Of a stretch of DNA of 64,000 bases, positions 1-6,937 are shown piece by piece; the stretch's first letter is position 1; every line of letters starts with the position of its first letter. This DNA is from Avimuribaculum sp964395975 (GTDB lineage: Bacteria > Bacteroidota > Bacteroidia > Bacteroidales > Muribaculaceae). A program made the position numbers and the translations under genes. The stretch is taken from contig CAYNBZ010000002.1 of the NCBI GenBank assembly GCA_964395975.1, positions 1-64,000 on the forward strand, written 5' to 3'. A model generated the notes under the pieces. It ran no database searches. It was not told the DNA's origin and saw only the letters and a program-made list of their open reading frames with translations.

Positions 1-2
1 TT

Positions 3-644
3 TATGGCAGCGACCTCAGCCACAACGGCAGGTACGTGTCGATGGACGTTTCCGTGACGGATGAGGACTACGGTAGCGGCAGGGCGTGTCTTTACGACCT
101 CGAGACCGGGGAGCTGACCATGGAGCCGCTGGACGAAGAGCGCTTCGCGGATCAGTATAACATGGAGTATATGAATACTTCCGCCGTTTCTGACGATGGG
201 ACGATACTGTGCTACTTGGGTAATGATATGAGCGAATACCGTCAGGCCTACATCTGGTACCCCGGCGAGGAGAAGCCTGTGAAGATATCCGAAAGATACC
301 CGGAGCTGACGGACCTGGCACGGTTTGACGAGACATCAAGCGGCATTACGGGCATCAACACGCCGGTTGACATCACCCCCGACGGCAAGCGCATGATAGG
401 CGTTGCGTATGCCACTGATGACGAAACCCAGACAATATCTATTGTTACCTACGTGATTGACTTCGACGGTGATGATGGTGGTAACGACGATGGCTCCTCC
501 GGCATAAGCGGTGTGACAGCCGACGGTGACGATGTCGAGGTAGCGCGCTACACGCTCGACGGCACACGCATAGGCTCACCTGTGAAGGGTGTCAACATAG
601 TGAAGAAGGCCGACGGCAACACCGTCAAGGTGATTGTGAAGTAA
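3..644 (+). CDS. Secreted protein, 3' part only, with C-terminal sorting-like domain
   Basis: The reading frame is open at the left window edge, so the gene begins outside; a GTG at 36 is only an internal codon. The visible 213 residues begin with a propeller-like stretch (DLSHNGRYVSMDV, later ITPDGKRMIGVAY) of the kind found in repeated beta-propeller blades. Then comes an acidic Gly/Asp/Asn/Ser linker at roughly codons 150-172 and a final 45-residue beta-rich module (ARYTLDGTRIGSP, GVNIVKKADG, KVIVK at the end). That module resembles the C-terminal sorting domains of Bacteroidales secreted proteins handled by type IX secretion. The coding DNA is visibly richer in G and C than most of the window. 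The function of the main body is unknown. A strong hairpin follows at 696-725. Confidence 0.7.
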   Translation, partial: YGSDLSHNGRYVSMDVSVTDEDYGSGRACLYDLETGELTMEPLDEERFADQYNMEYMNTSAVSDDGTILCYLGNDMSEYRQAYIWYPGEEKPVKISERYPELTDLARFDETSSGITGINTPVDITPDGKRMIGVAYATDDETQTISIVTYVIDFDGDDGGNDDGSSGISGVTADGDDVEVARYTLDGTRIGSPVKGVNIVKKADGNTVKVIVK

Positions 645-695
645 CCCCCCTACACACGCAAGGCATCTATGGCCTTGGGCTGTCCGACACGGAAA

Positions 696-725
696 AAGTG
701 GCTGTGCATTAGCGCGCAGCCACTT
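696..725 (+). terminator. Hairpin terminator after the left-edge gene
   Basis: Arms 696-707 and 714-725 pair over 12 bases (AAGTGGCTGTGC with GCGCAGCCACTT, one G-T pair) around the loop ATTAGC. The following stretch CTGTTTTCTCTG is T-rich but interrupted, so termination is likely but not a textbook U-tract. Confidence 0.65.
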
Positions 726-881
726 CTGTTTTCTCTGTGTGTCATGTTTTTAAATCCCATATTTAATTTGAAAAAAGCAAGATTAAAAATAGATACTTCT
801 GTTTTAATATGTTAGGAAGGGATAAGCGTTGAACTACCATAAAATTGGTGTGGTTCCTGTCCTGCTTTTAAATAAGATTCG

Positions 882-889
882 TAACTTTG
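882..889 (+). promoter_or_regulatory. Possible promoter -7 box for the ADP-ribosylglycohydrolase gene
   Basis: TAACTTTG fits the Bacteroidetes -7 consensus TAnnTTTG and lies about 48 bases before the ATG at 937. No clear TTG is seen at the expected -33 distance, so support is partial. Confidence 0.35.
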
Positions 890-936
890 TGATAACAGTT
901 GTGCAAGATTAATGTCGTGAGTAATTCCGAAATATT

Positions 937-1770
937 ATGATTGGAAGTATCATTGGAGATATTGTGGGCAGCATTTATGAGTTCAACAATATCAAGCAAA
1001 AAGAGTTTGATTTTTTTTGTGTGGGAGTAGAATATACTGATGATAGCATCTTGACTATAGCCACGGCTGATGCATTACTCTCCGGCAATATTGAGCGTGT
1101 AACGGAATATTATGCCAGATACGCGGAAGCATACCCTTCGCCATTGGGTGGATACGGCGCCGCTTTTAAAAATTGGGTCGTCCGTAAGACCCGTACGGGC
1201 TATGCTCCTGCCTATAATTCGTGCGGCAACGGCAGTGCCATGCGCGTAGGACCAGTAGGGTGGGCGTTTAATACCAAAGAAGAAGTATTGAATGCAGCAG
1301 AGATTTCGGCAAAAGGCACTCATAACCATCCGGAAGGCATTAAAGGGGCACAGGCTGTTGCACTCTGTATATTCATGGCGCGCTGGGGGGCAACTAAGGA
1401 TGAGATACGCAAATGCATGGCGGCAGATTTTGGCTATGATTTCTCGTTGGACGTTGAAGAATTGCAAGCACGATATTCATGGCAGGGTATTGATGGCCGA
1501 GGGAACGGAGGTATTTGTCAGGACAGCGTACCTCAGGCAATTCAATGTGCCCTGCAAGCTGTAGATTTTGAAGATGCAATCAGAAATGCCATCAGCATTG
1601 GTGGGGATTCTGATACCATCGGGTGTATTACCGGTTCTGTTGCGGAGGCCATCTACGGAATCCCTGCAACGATGTGTCGGCAAGCAATGTCGTATTTACC
1701 AACTAATTTTCAGAAGATTGTATGTGACTTTGAAACAAAATATGGTGGAGGTATGATACCTGAAGATTAA
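937..1770 (+). CDS. ADP-ribosylglycohydrolase family protein (DraG/ARH-like)
   Basis: This 277-residue protein matches the ADP-ribosylglycohydrolase family, which removes ADP-ribose from modified proteins or small molecules using a two-metal (usually magnesium) centre. The metal-binding signatures are visible: YTDDS near residues 33-37 and GGDSDTIG near residues 222-229. The internal GTHNHPEGIKGAQAV stretch is also typical. Length and order of motifs fit an intact single-domain enzyme with no signal peptide, so it should be cytoplasmic. The ATG at 937 gives the family-typical start MIGSIIGDIVGS. The gene stands alone: no ADP-ribosyltransferase partner (such as DraT or a toxin) is visible within several kilobases. 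The substrate cannot be assigned from sequence. Confidence 0.88.
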   Translation: MIGSIIGDIVGSIYEFNNIKQKEFDFFCVGVEYTDDSILTIATADALLSGNIERVTEYYARYAEAYPSPLGGYGAAFKNWVVRKTRTGYAPAYNSCGNGSAMRVGPVGWAFNTKEEVLNAAEISAKGTHNHPEGIKGAQAVALCIFMARWGATKDEIRKCMAADFGYDFSLDVEELQARYSWQGIDGRGNGGICQDSVPQAIQCALQAVDFEDAIRNAISIGGDSDTIGCITGSVAEAIYGIPATMCRQAMSYLPTNFQKIVCDFETKYGGGMIPED

Positions 1771-1824
1771 ACAAACCTATAAAAGACCTGTCCTAAAATG
1801 TTCCTACTGAATTGTAGCAGAGTT

Positions 1825-1870
1825 TTTCTGTTGTATAACCGTATTTGATGACACGGTTATACAACAGAAA
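1825..1870. repeat. Perfect 18-bp inverted repeat between convergent genes
   Basis: Arms 1825-1842 and 1853-1870 are exact reverse complements (TTTCTGTTGTATAACCGT on the left) with a 10-base loop ATTTGATGAC. It lies between the plus-strand hydrolase gene and the small minus-strand gene ending at 1901. There is no run of T after either arm in the direction of transcription, so it is not a classic intrinsic terminator, although it could stop both converging transcripts. Confidence 0.6.
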
Positions 1871-1900
1871 CTTGAATATGATTAGGATAAAAATTAGGCT

Positions 1901-2062
1901 TTATTTTTTCTTTCCGAAGATTAAATTGATAATTGCACCTCCTATTTTACGCTCCAGTCCGCTACGTGTGGTTGGGATGCCGGTGGTTTTGGCAAAATCC
2001 CGTTTCAATTTGGAAATGCCGAGGGCACGTTTCCAAGAGAAGCTTAGTCCGGGTATTTTCAT
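1901..2062 (-). CDS. Small basic conserved-type hypothetical protein (53 aa)
   Basis: On the minus strand an ATG at 2062-2060 opens 53 codons closing with TAA at 1903-1901. The product starts MKIPGLSFSWKRALGISKLK, continues with RDFAKTTGIPTTRSGLERK and ends in FGKKK. It is strongly basic, with no signal peptide or membrane segment. From memory, very similar 50-60 residue proteins starting with the same PG-FSWKRALGIS pattern occur widely in Bacteroidales genomes as hypothetical proteins; I cannot check this here. The composition (Lys/Arg rich, TGIPTT turn) would suit a nucleic-acid-binding peptide, but the function is unknown. The plus-strand ORF over the same bases has no protein-like features. 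The IS element begins 40 bases upstream of its start codon. Confidence 0.65.
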   Translation of the reverse strand: MKIPGLSFSWKRALGISKLKRDFAKTTGIPTTRSGLERKIGGAIINLIFGKKK

Positions 2063-2094
2063 AATATATATGGTTATAAGTTGTTTAAAAAAAA

Positions 2095-2101
2095 TAGATT
2101 A
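2095..2101. repeat. Direct repeat TAGATTA, left flank of the IS element
   Basis: TAGATTA at 2095-2101 is repeated exactly at 3574-3580, just outside the inverted ends of the IS. It is consistent with a target-site duplication. Because IS5-type elements usually duplicate 2-4 bases, part of the seven may belong to the element ends. Confidence 0.5.
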
Positions 2102-3573
2102 GTCTCTCCTTAAAAATAACCCAACCATCTGTAAATTAGTAAAATATGCTCGAAAAGGTTTGCTTGAATCCACAAAAATTCTTATCTTGAAGAGGTAAAA
2201 GCTTGCAAAAAAATGTTAGGAAAATCACCACGCCAAGATGTACCGGAACTGTTCCGTCCAATGCTGTCAGACTTCATTGATATGAATCACGAACTGGTCT
2301 TACTTGCAAAGAAAATCGATTGGAGTTATTTTGAGAAGGAGTTCTCAGTTCTTTATTCGCATACAGGCAAGCGGTCGATGCCGCTACGTCTTATGGTAGG
2401 GTGCCTGATATTAAAGCATATGTACAACTTGGGCGATGAGACTTTGGCCAAGGCATGGGTAATGAACCCCTACATGCAGTATTTCTGTGGAGAGTCATTT
2501 TTTCAACATAGTTTTCCATGCGATCCGAGCGACTTTGTACATTTTCGCAAGCGCATAGGAGAGGAGGGAGTAGAAAAAATCTTCGTTTACAGCGTAAGCC
2601 TTTTCGGGAAGCGCGCCGAGGAGAAGCTGATGGTTTCGGATACAACGGTACAAGGAAATAACACGGAGTTCCCCACAGATGCGGGTCTTTACAAGAAGGT
2701 GATAGATGATTGTGGAAAGATAGCCTCCAAGGAAGGGATAAAGCAGCGACAGAGTTACAAGCGGGTGAGTTGTCAACTACTCAGAGATTGTTACAATTCC
2801 AAGAATCCTCGTCGTCGCAAGAAGGCTCTTGCCTCGAGGAGGAAGTTACGAACTATCGCCGGTCGTCTGGTAAGAGAGTTGGAGAGGAAGTTAGAACCTG
2901 AGGCACTTGAGCACTATAAGGATAAGTTGTCACTGTACAATAAAATATTGAAACAAAGTCGTACAGACAAGGATAAGGTGTACAGTCTCCACAAGCCCTA
3001 CACGGCATGCATTGCAAAGGGGAAGGCATCCGCAGCATATGAGTTTGGGAACAAGGTCGGGCTTATCAGCACGGCGGGGAGCCAGATAATCGTGGCGGCC
3101 ATGGCATTCTCGGGCAATCCACATGACAGCAGGACAATAGAACCTCTTTTGAGACAAATGAAAGCCAATGGTATCAAACTTCCGCAGACACTGGCATATG
3201 ATCGTGGAGGGAGAGGAAGAAAAATGATAGAAGGTGTGGAAATACTGACTCCCTCTAAACCCAAGTCCGGTGACACAGAGTCGGTTCGGCGTAAGAAGCG
3301 TCATGCGTTCCGTCGCAGGGCAGCGATTGAACCACTGATAGGCCATCTGAAGCATGACTGTAGAATGAAACAGAACTACCTGTGGGGTGCTTCTTCAGCC
3401 ACAATCAATGTAATGTTGGCAGGAGCCGCATGGAACTTCAAGAAATTGGCAAGAGAATTAGCCAAAAAGGCAAACACTTATTTTTTGTCTTTCATATTTT
3501 CCCTCTTCCAAGAAAAGAAAGTCCCTCATTACACAACCCGGCAACTTTCATTTTGCAGTTCGTAAGGAGGGAC
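2102..3573 (+). mobile_element. Intact IS5-family-like insertion sequence
   Basis: The element is about 1.47 kb and is bounded by imperfect 11-bp inverted repeats: GTCTCTCCTTA at 2102-2112 and the reverse complement of GTCCCTCCTTA at 3563-3573 (10 of 11 match). The stop codon of the transposase lies inside the right repeat. It is flanked by identical TAGATTA copies. The single open reading frame is undamaged, so the element may still be active or inserted recently. Confidence 0.75.
2213..3565 (+). CDS. IS5-family-type DDE transposase
   Basis: This 450-residue transposase catalyses cut-and-paste movement of the surrounding element. The N-terminal third (about residues 20-115) matches the InsH-type N-terminal domain (DUF772), with RPMLSDFIDMNHELVLL and the MYNLGDETLAKAWVMNPYMQ segment corresponding to the YNLSDGAMEDALYE region of E. 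coli IS5 InsH. The catalytic triad of the DDE_Tnp_1 fold can be placed at D143 (SDTTVQGNN), D330 (AYDRGGRG) and E373 (AAIEPLIGHLKHD). A basic insertion at roughly residues 185-235 is typical of the larger Bacteroidales members. ATG at 2213 gives the known N-terminal form MLGKSPRQ. No frameshift or stop is seen. Assignment to IS5 rather than IS1182 rests on recalled similarity. Confidence 0.88.
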   Translation: MLGKSPRQDVPELFRPMLSDFIDMNHELVLLAKKIDWSYFEKEFSVLYSHTGKRSMPLRLMVGCLILKHMYNLGDETLAKAWVMNPYMQYFCGESFFQHSFPCDPSDFVHFRKRIGEEGVEKIFVYSVSLFGKRAEEKLMVSDTTVQGNNTEFPTDAGLYKKVIDDCGKIASKEGIKQRQSYKRVSCQLLRDCYNSKNPRRRKKALASRRKLRTIAGRLVRELERKLEPEALEHYKDKLSLYNKILKQSRTDKDKVYSLHKPYTACIAKGKASAAYEFGNKVGLISTAGSQIIVAAMAFSGNPHDSRTIEPLLRQMKANGIKLPQTLAYDRGGRGRKMIEGVEILTPSKPKSGDTESVRRKKRHAFRRRAAIEPLIGHLKHDCRMKQNYLWGASSATINVMLAGAAWNFKKLARELAKKANTYFLSFIFSLFQEKKVPHYTTRQLSFCSS

Positions 3574-3960
3574 TAGATTATTATACAAACATTCAAAAGA
3601 TTATAGAATCAGCATGTTAGTTGAAATATTCTTTGTAGCTCCATTAGGAATAATCAAATAAATAGTGAAAGGGTGTTCGACCTACATTTTTGATAAGTAA
3701 TGGCAAGTTATTGAAAAAATCATTATTCTACAAGAAACAAGAAAAAAAGTGGAAATATTCTTTAAGAAACATCATGGTGATGAAAAAACTTTTGTTGTTG
3801 GTGGAGTGCAAATATGTATGTTTCAGGTTTAGTGAAGTATGTTTTATTTGAATTGTATTCAAAATATGATAATTTATGCAGAATTCCTGGAAATAAATGC
3901 GTTTTTTGTTGAATTTGTTGTGTTTTCAAATTTTATGTATTTGTTTTGTATTATTATTAG
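3566..3960. other. AT-rich non-coding stretch after the IS
   Basis: About 395 bases with long A and T runs. The right end of the IS and the direct repeat occupy the first 15 bases. Short open frames here (for example 3839-4027) read as low-complexity Phe/Ile/Leu-rich peptides and show no family features. I see no hairpin terminator or RNA gene in it. Confidence 0.5.
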
Positions 3961-4215
3961 ATTTCTGCCACATTGTTTGCTCAGACAGAAGGTATCATTC
4001 CGGCTCCTGAATCATCACATGCCATAGCAGCAGCTATCAGATGCGCGTTGCAGGCCAAAGAAGAGGGTCGGCAGAAAACCATACTGTTCAATTTATCGGG
4101 GCATGGGTTGATCGACATGTCAGCTTATGACAGTTATTTTGCCGGTGACCTTAATAACTACAATGTTCCTGACAGTGAAATTGTCAAAAATACAGAAGGA
4201 CTGGATAAGTTGTGA
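3961..4215 (+). pseudogene. trpB: C-terminal remnant of a tryptophan synthase beta chain (TrpB2 type)
   Basis: The frame from 3961 (directly after an in-frame TAG at 3958-3960) to the TGA at 4213-4215 encodes about 84 residues. It includes FAQTEGIIPAPESSHAIAAA, then ILFNLSGHGLIDM and SYFAGDLNNY. This is the characteristic C-terminus of TrpB2-type tryptophan synthase beta subunits, PLP enzymes that join indole and serine. A full enzyme is about 450 residues, so more than 80 percent, including the PLP lysine region, is missing. No start codon with a plausible leader precedes it; a TTG at 3973 is the only in-frame start. It is a relic, probably of a deletion, and not simply cut by the IS because about 390 unrelated bases lie between. 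Confidence 0.85.
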
Positions 4216-4241
4216 TTATGCAGCAGCTTTATGTCCTACAT

Positions 4242-6695
4242 TTAGTCGCCCTTCGAGCCACCGGAGGGCGTGTTTCTTTGTCCGCCGCCTACTATGTCAT
4301 CGTTGCTGATGCTGGTGCGTGTTTCCTTTACTGAAGTCTTGAGCGAGCCGAAGCGGAACGATACCGACACTTGTAAGAATCGTTGTATATATCGATTGAT
4401 TGCATAACCGGTGTAATCGCCATAGAGAGTGCGAGATTTGTCTTTCAGATATTTACTTGAGAAAGGATTGTAAGCCAATAATTGTACAGTCAGGCGATCG
4501 TCTTTAAGAAAAGAACGTTGCAGGCTTATGTAATAGGAATATGAAGGGCAGTAATAAGAATAAAGATTGTCAATACCATAATCATCGCGGCCTCCTGATA
4601 TGCCAAAGCGAAGTTTCCAAGGCAGTTCTTGCGATAGGCGTACATATAAAGAATATGTCCAACGACGATTTTCAATCCCGAGGTTGTTGCTGATATATGC
4701 ACTGTTATCAATTTCTCCGTTTAATGAGATATTTGTCTTTTGTGCTGGCATCCATTGGATATATAAGTTCATATATGCCTGTCGAGTTTTGCCTATGTTG
4801 TCGTACGTGTTGTAACGAATGTTGTTTATGGCGTAGTTGAATTCTGTAATCTGATTGTTGCTGAATTTGTAGCCCAATGAGGCATTGAGGGTTATTTTAG
4901 GGTGAATGAATGTATAGGTACCTTGGACGGAGTTTGTTCGCGCGCTTACAAGGTAAGGATTACCGAATATTATCAATGTGGATGATTCATTTTCGGCAGG
5001 ATCGAGGAGGTCCATGCCCGGGCGATTGATACGTGTCGAAAAGTTAAGCTTTGTGTTGTTTTTTTCATTGATGCGGTATCCGAAACCGAGTGTCGGTACT
5101 ATGTCATTGAGATTTTTTTCAAATCCCTCTTGGTTGCTGTTTCGATATTCGGCAATCATACGTGAAAATTCATATCGCACACCTGCCCGAGCCATCCAAG
5201 CACCGGAGGTGAAAGAATATTCGCCATATATTGCCCCTACATGTGTGTAGTGCATGAAATCGGATTCAGATGGAGTTTGATCATCATATTGTAGGGATGT
5301 CACGCTATGGTTGCTCCGAAAGATATATTTTGCTCCGAAGTCGAGTTTGTGTTTTTCGGTTATCGGGCGAGTCCAATCAAGTTGAAATGTGTGTTCCACT
5401 AATTTTTGATCGGTGTCATATATATGTCGGGTGTAGTCGAAAGGAGGATTATACAGTTCATCGTATGTCGATATATAATAATTGGAATTGCCTGAGGATG
5501 AAAGTTGGTATGAAAAGTTTATGGCTTCATCTTTATGATTGGTGAGGTGTTGATAGTTGATTTGTGTACTGATGTCGTAGTAACTGTAATCTGTTCCCGA
5601 ATCGAAAAGTTGGTGCAGGTAATAGAGTTCGTTGCCATATGAATCGAAAGATTGTGTAAATTGGTAGCCTTTTGGTGTAACACCAACGTAGTAACCACTG
5701 ACCGAGGCGGTTATCAGGTTAAGTGTGTCGATTTCATAGCTCATGTCAAGTGCACCGTAATGGAAATTTCCAGGAGATTTCGCAACTTGTTTATTTTGTT
5801 CGTTGTTTCCCGATTCGGTGAAAATATAAGAGTTCTCACTTTCCATGTTATTTCTTGGATTGATATTAAAGTATGAATAGTTAACGCTTGCCGTAAACTT
5901 ATCTTTGAAACTTGTGGCGAGATAGATGTTTCCTCCGGGTTGTTGCCATGTGTTGTATCGAGCGTATATCGAACCCATTACGCCGTCGATGTGTCTGTTA
6001 TCTTCCATTACGATATTAAGGATGCCGCTTACACCTTCAGCATCGTATTTTGCTCCGGGTTCGGTGATAACTTCTATTTTTTTCACAAGGTTGGCAGGAA
6101 TGGATTTCAATACTTGCGATGGATTTCCAGACATGGTATTGTCAGGTCGTCCGTTTTTATAAATTTTGAAATTGCTGCTTCCATTTACTTTAATGTTATC
6201 TTGTCCATCGACAGTCACCATAGGGACTTTTTTAAGCATTTCGAGAATTGTATTTGACTTTGAATCTTCATCGCTTTGTACATCGTAACACAAACGGTCA
6301 ATTTCGGCAGTGACGAGAGGTTTTTGCGCGACAACCTCGACTTCACCAAGCAAATTGTCGTCAGTGTGAACAACAATTTGTCCAAGGTTGGCTTCTGGAT
6401 TGTCGTCAGTGACATGGAAGTCCTTGATTATTATTTTTTTTCCTACCGATGATATTGATATACGGTAATTGCCGCTTGCGTTTATGTTTTGATTGAATGA
6501 GCCATCTTCACCAGTCACGCCTATTTTTACAACTTTTGTGGTATCATCGGCAGTATATATACGTATTGTGGCGTATGGCTCTCCGACACCTGTAGAATCT
6601 ACCACTTCTCCACGCACCGAGTATTGAGCCATGACTAATTGTAAACCGAGCATTATTGTAAATAAAGCAGAGAATAACCTTCTAATTCTATACAT
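4242..6695 (-). CDS. TonB-dependent-receptor-like outer membrane beta-barrel protein
   Basis: This 817-residue protein has a signal peptide (residues 1-23, ending VMAQ), then a carboxypeptidase-regulatory-like beta-sandwich domain (about 25-110; VRGEVVDSTGVGEPYATIRIY), a plug-like region (about 120-240; LEMLKKVPMVTVDG, IKVNGSSNFKIYKNGRPD, KKIEVITEPGAKYDAEG) and a long beta-barrel (about 250-800). The order and motifs match the outer-membrane beta-barrel family OMP_b-brl_2 that is common in Bacteroidetes. It sits in the outer membrane; whether it transports a ligand with TonB or has another role is unknown. It is not next to a SusD gene, so it is not a standard PUL importer. The C-terminus ends in a Gly/Ser-rich tail. 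It is transcribed divergently from tamB. Confidence 0.85.
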   Translation of the reverse strand: MYRIRRLFSALFTIMLGLQLVMAQYSVRGEVVDSTGVGEPYATIRIYTADDTTKVVKIGVTGEDGSFNQNINASGNYRISISSVGKKIIIKDFHVTDDNPEANLGQIVVHTDDNLLGEVEVVAQKPLVTAEIDRLCYDVQSDEDSKSNTILEMLKKVPMVTVDGQDNIKVNGSSNFKIYKNGRPDNTMSGNPSQVLKSIPANLVKKIEVITEPGAKYDAEGVSGILNIVMEDNRHIDGVMGSIYARYNTWQQPGGNIYLATSFKDKFTASVNYSYFNINPRNNMESENSYIFTESGNNEQNKQVAKSPGNFHYGALDMSYEIDTLNLITASVSGYYVGVTPKGYQFTQSFDSYGNELYYLHQLFDSGTDYSYYDISTQINYQHLTNHKDEAINFSYQLSSSGNSNYYISTYDELYNPPFDYTRHIYDTDQKLVEHTFQLDWTRPITEKHKLDFGAKYIFRSNHSVTSLQYDDQTPSESDFMHYTHVGAIYGEYSFTSGAWMARAGVRYEFSRMIAEYRNSNQEGFEKNLNDIVPTLGFGYRINEKNNTKLNFSTRINRPGMDLLDPAENESSTLIIFGNPYLVSARTNSVQGTYTFIHPKITLNASLGYKFSNNQITEFNYAINNIRYNTYDNIGKTRQAYMNLYIQWMPAQKTNISLNGEIDNSAYISNNLGIENRRWTYSLYVRLSQELPWKLRFGISGGRDDYGIDNLYSYYCPSYSYYISLQRSFLKDDRLTVQLLAYNPFSSKYLKDKSRTLYGDYTGYAINRYIQRFLQVSVSFRFGSLKTSVKETRTSISNDDIVGGGQRNTPSGGSKGD

Positions 6696-6797
6696 AATGT
6701 TAAATATTTTAAGTTTTTATCAAGTTTATGTGGTTTCATGGCATTAGATGATGTAAAAGTATATAAAAGTTGCACGAGTTGGTATAAACTGCGATAA

Positions 6798-6837
6798 ATT
6801 AACCTTAAATTTTGCTTTAGCAAAATTTAAGGTTAAT
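6798..6837. repeat. Perfect 19-bp palindrome in a divergent promoter region
   Basis: Arms 6798-6816 and 6819-6837 are exact reverse complements (the arm ends in TTAAATTTTGCT) separated by TT. It lies between the start of the minus-strand barrel gene (6695) and the tamB promoter (6877-6906). Located between two divergent starts it cannot be an ordinary gene-end terminator. It could be an operator, an attenuator in one leader, or a remnant of a small repeat. Confidence 0.65.
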
Positions 6838-6876
6838 TGCCAATTGTCTTTTTTGTGGATTTGTGCAAAATATTTT

Positions 6877-6906
6877 TTGTTAAATGGCAGAAATGAAGTA
6901 TTTTTG
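6877..6906 (+). promoter_or_regulatory. Bacteroidetes-type promoter for tamB-tamL
   Basis: TTG at 6877-6879 and TATTTTTG at 6899-6906 are separated by 19 bases, matching the TTG / TAnnTTTG pattern. Transcription would start around 6913, about 25 bases before the tamB start codon. Confidence 0.6.
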
Positions 6907-6937
6907 ATTTAATAAAAACTGTTTAAGGTATTAAGAA

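Noticed and set aside
1845..2102. Plus-strand ORF of 85 residues
   Set aside because: It overlaps the more convincing minus-strand 53-residue protein; its own residues show no protein-like pattern.
937..3565. ADP-ribosylglycohydrolase with the small protein as a toxin-antitoxin or defence system
   Set aside because: The genes are convergent, not an operon, and the small protein resembles a widespread hypothetical with no toxin features.
3839..4027. Plus-strand ORF of 62 residues in AT-rich DNA
   Set aside because: Low-complexity Phe/Ile/Leu peptide that overlaps the TrpB remnant in another frame.
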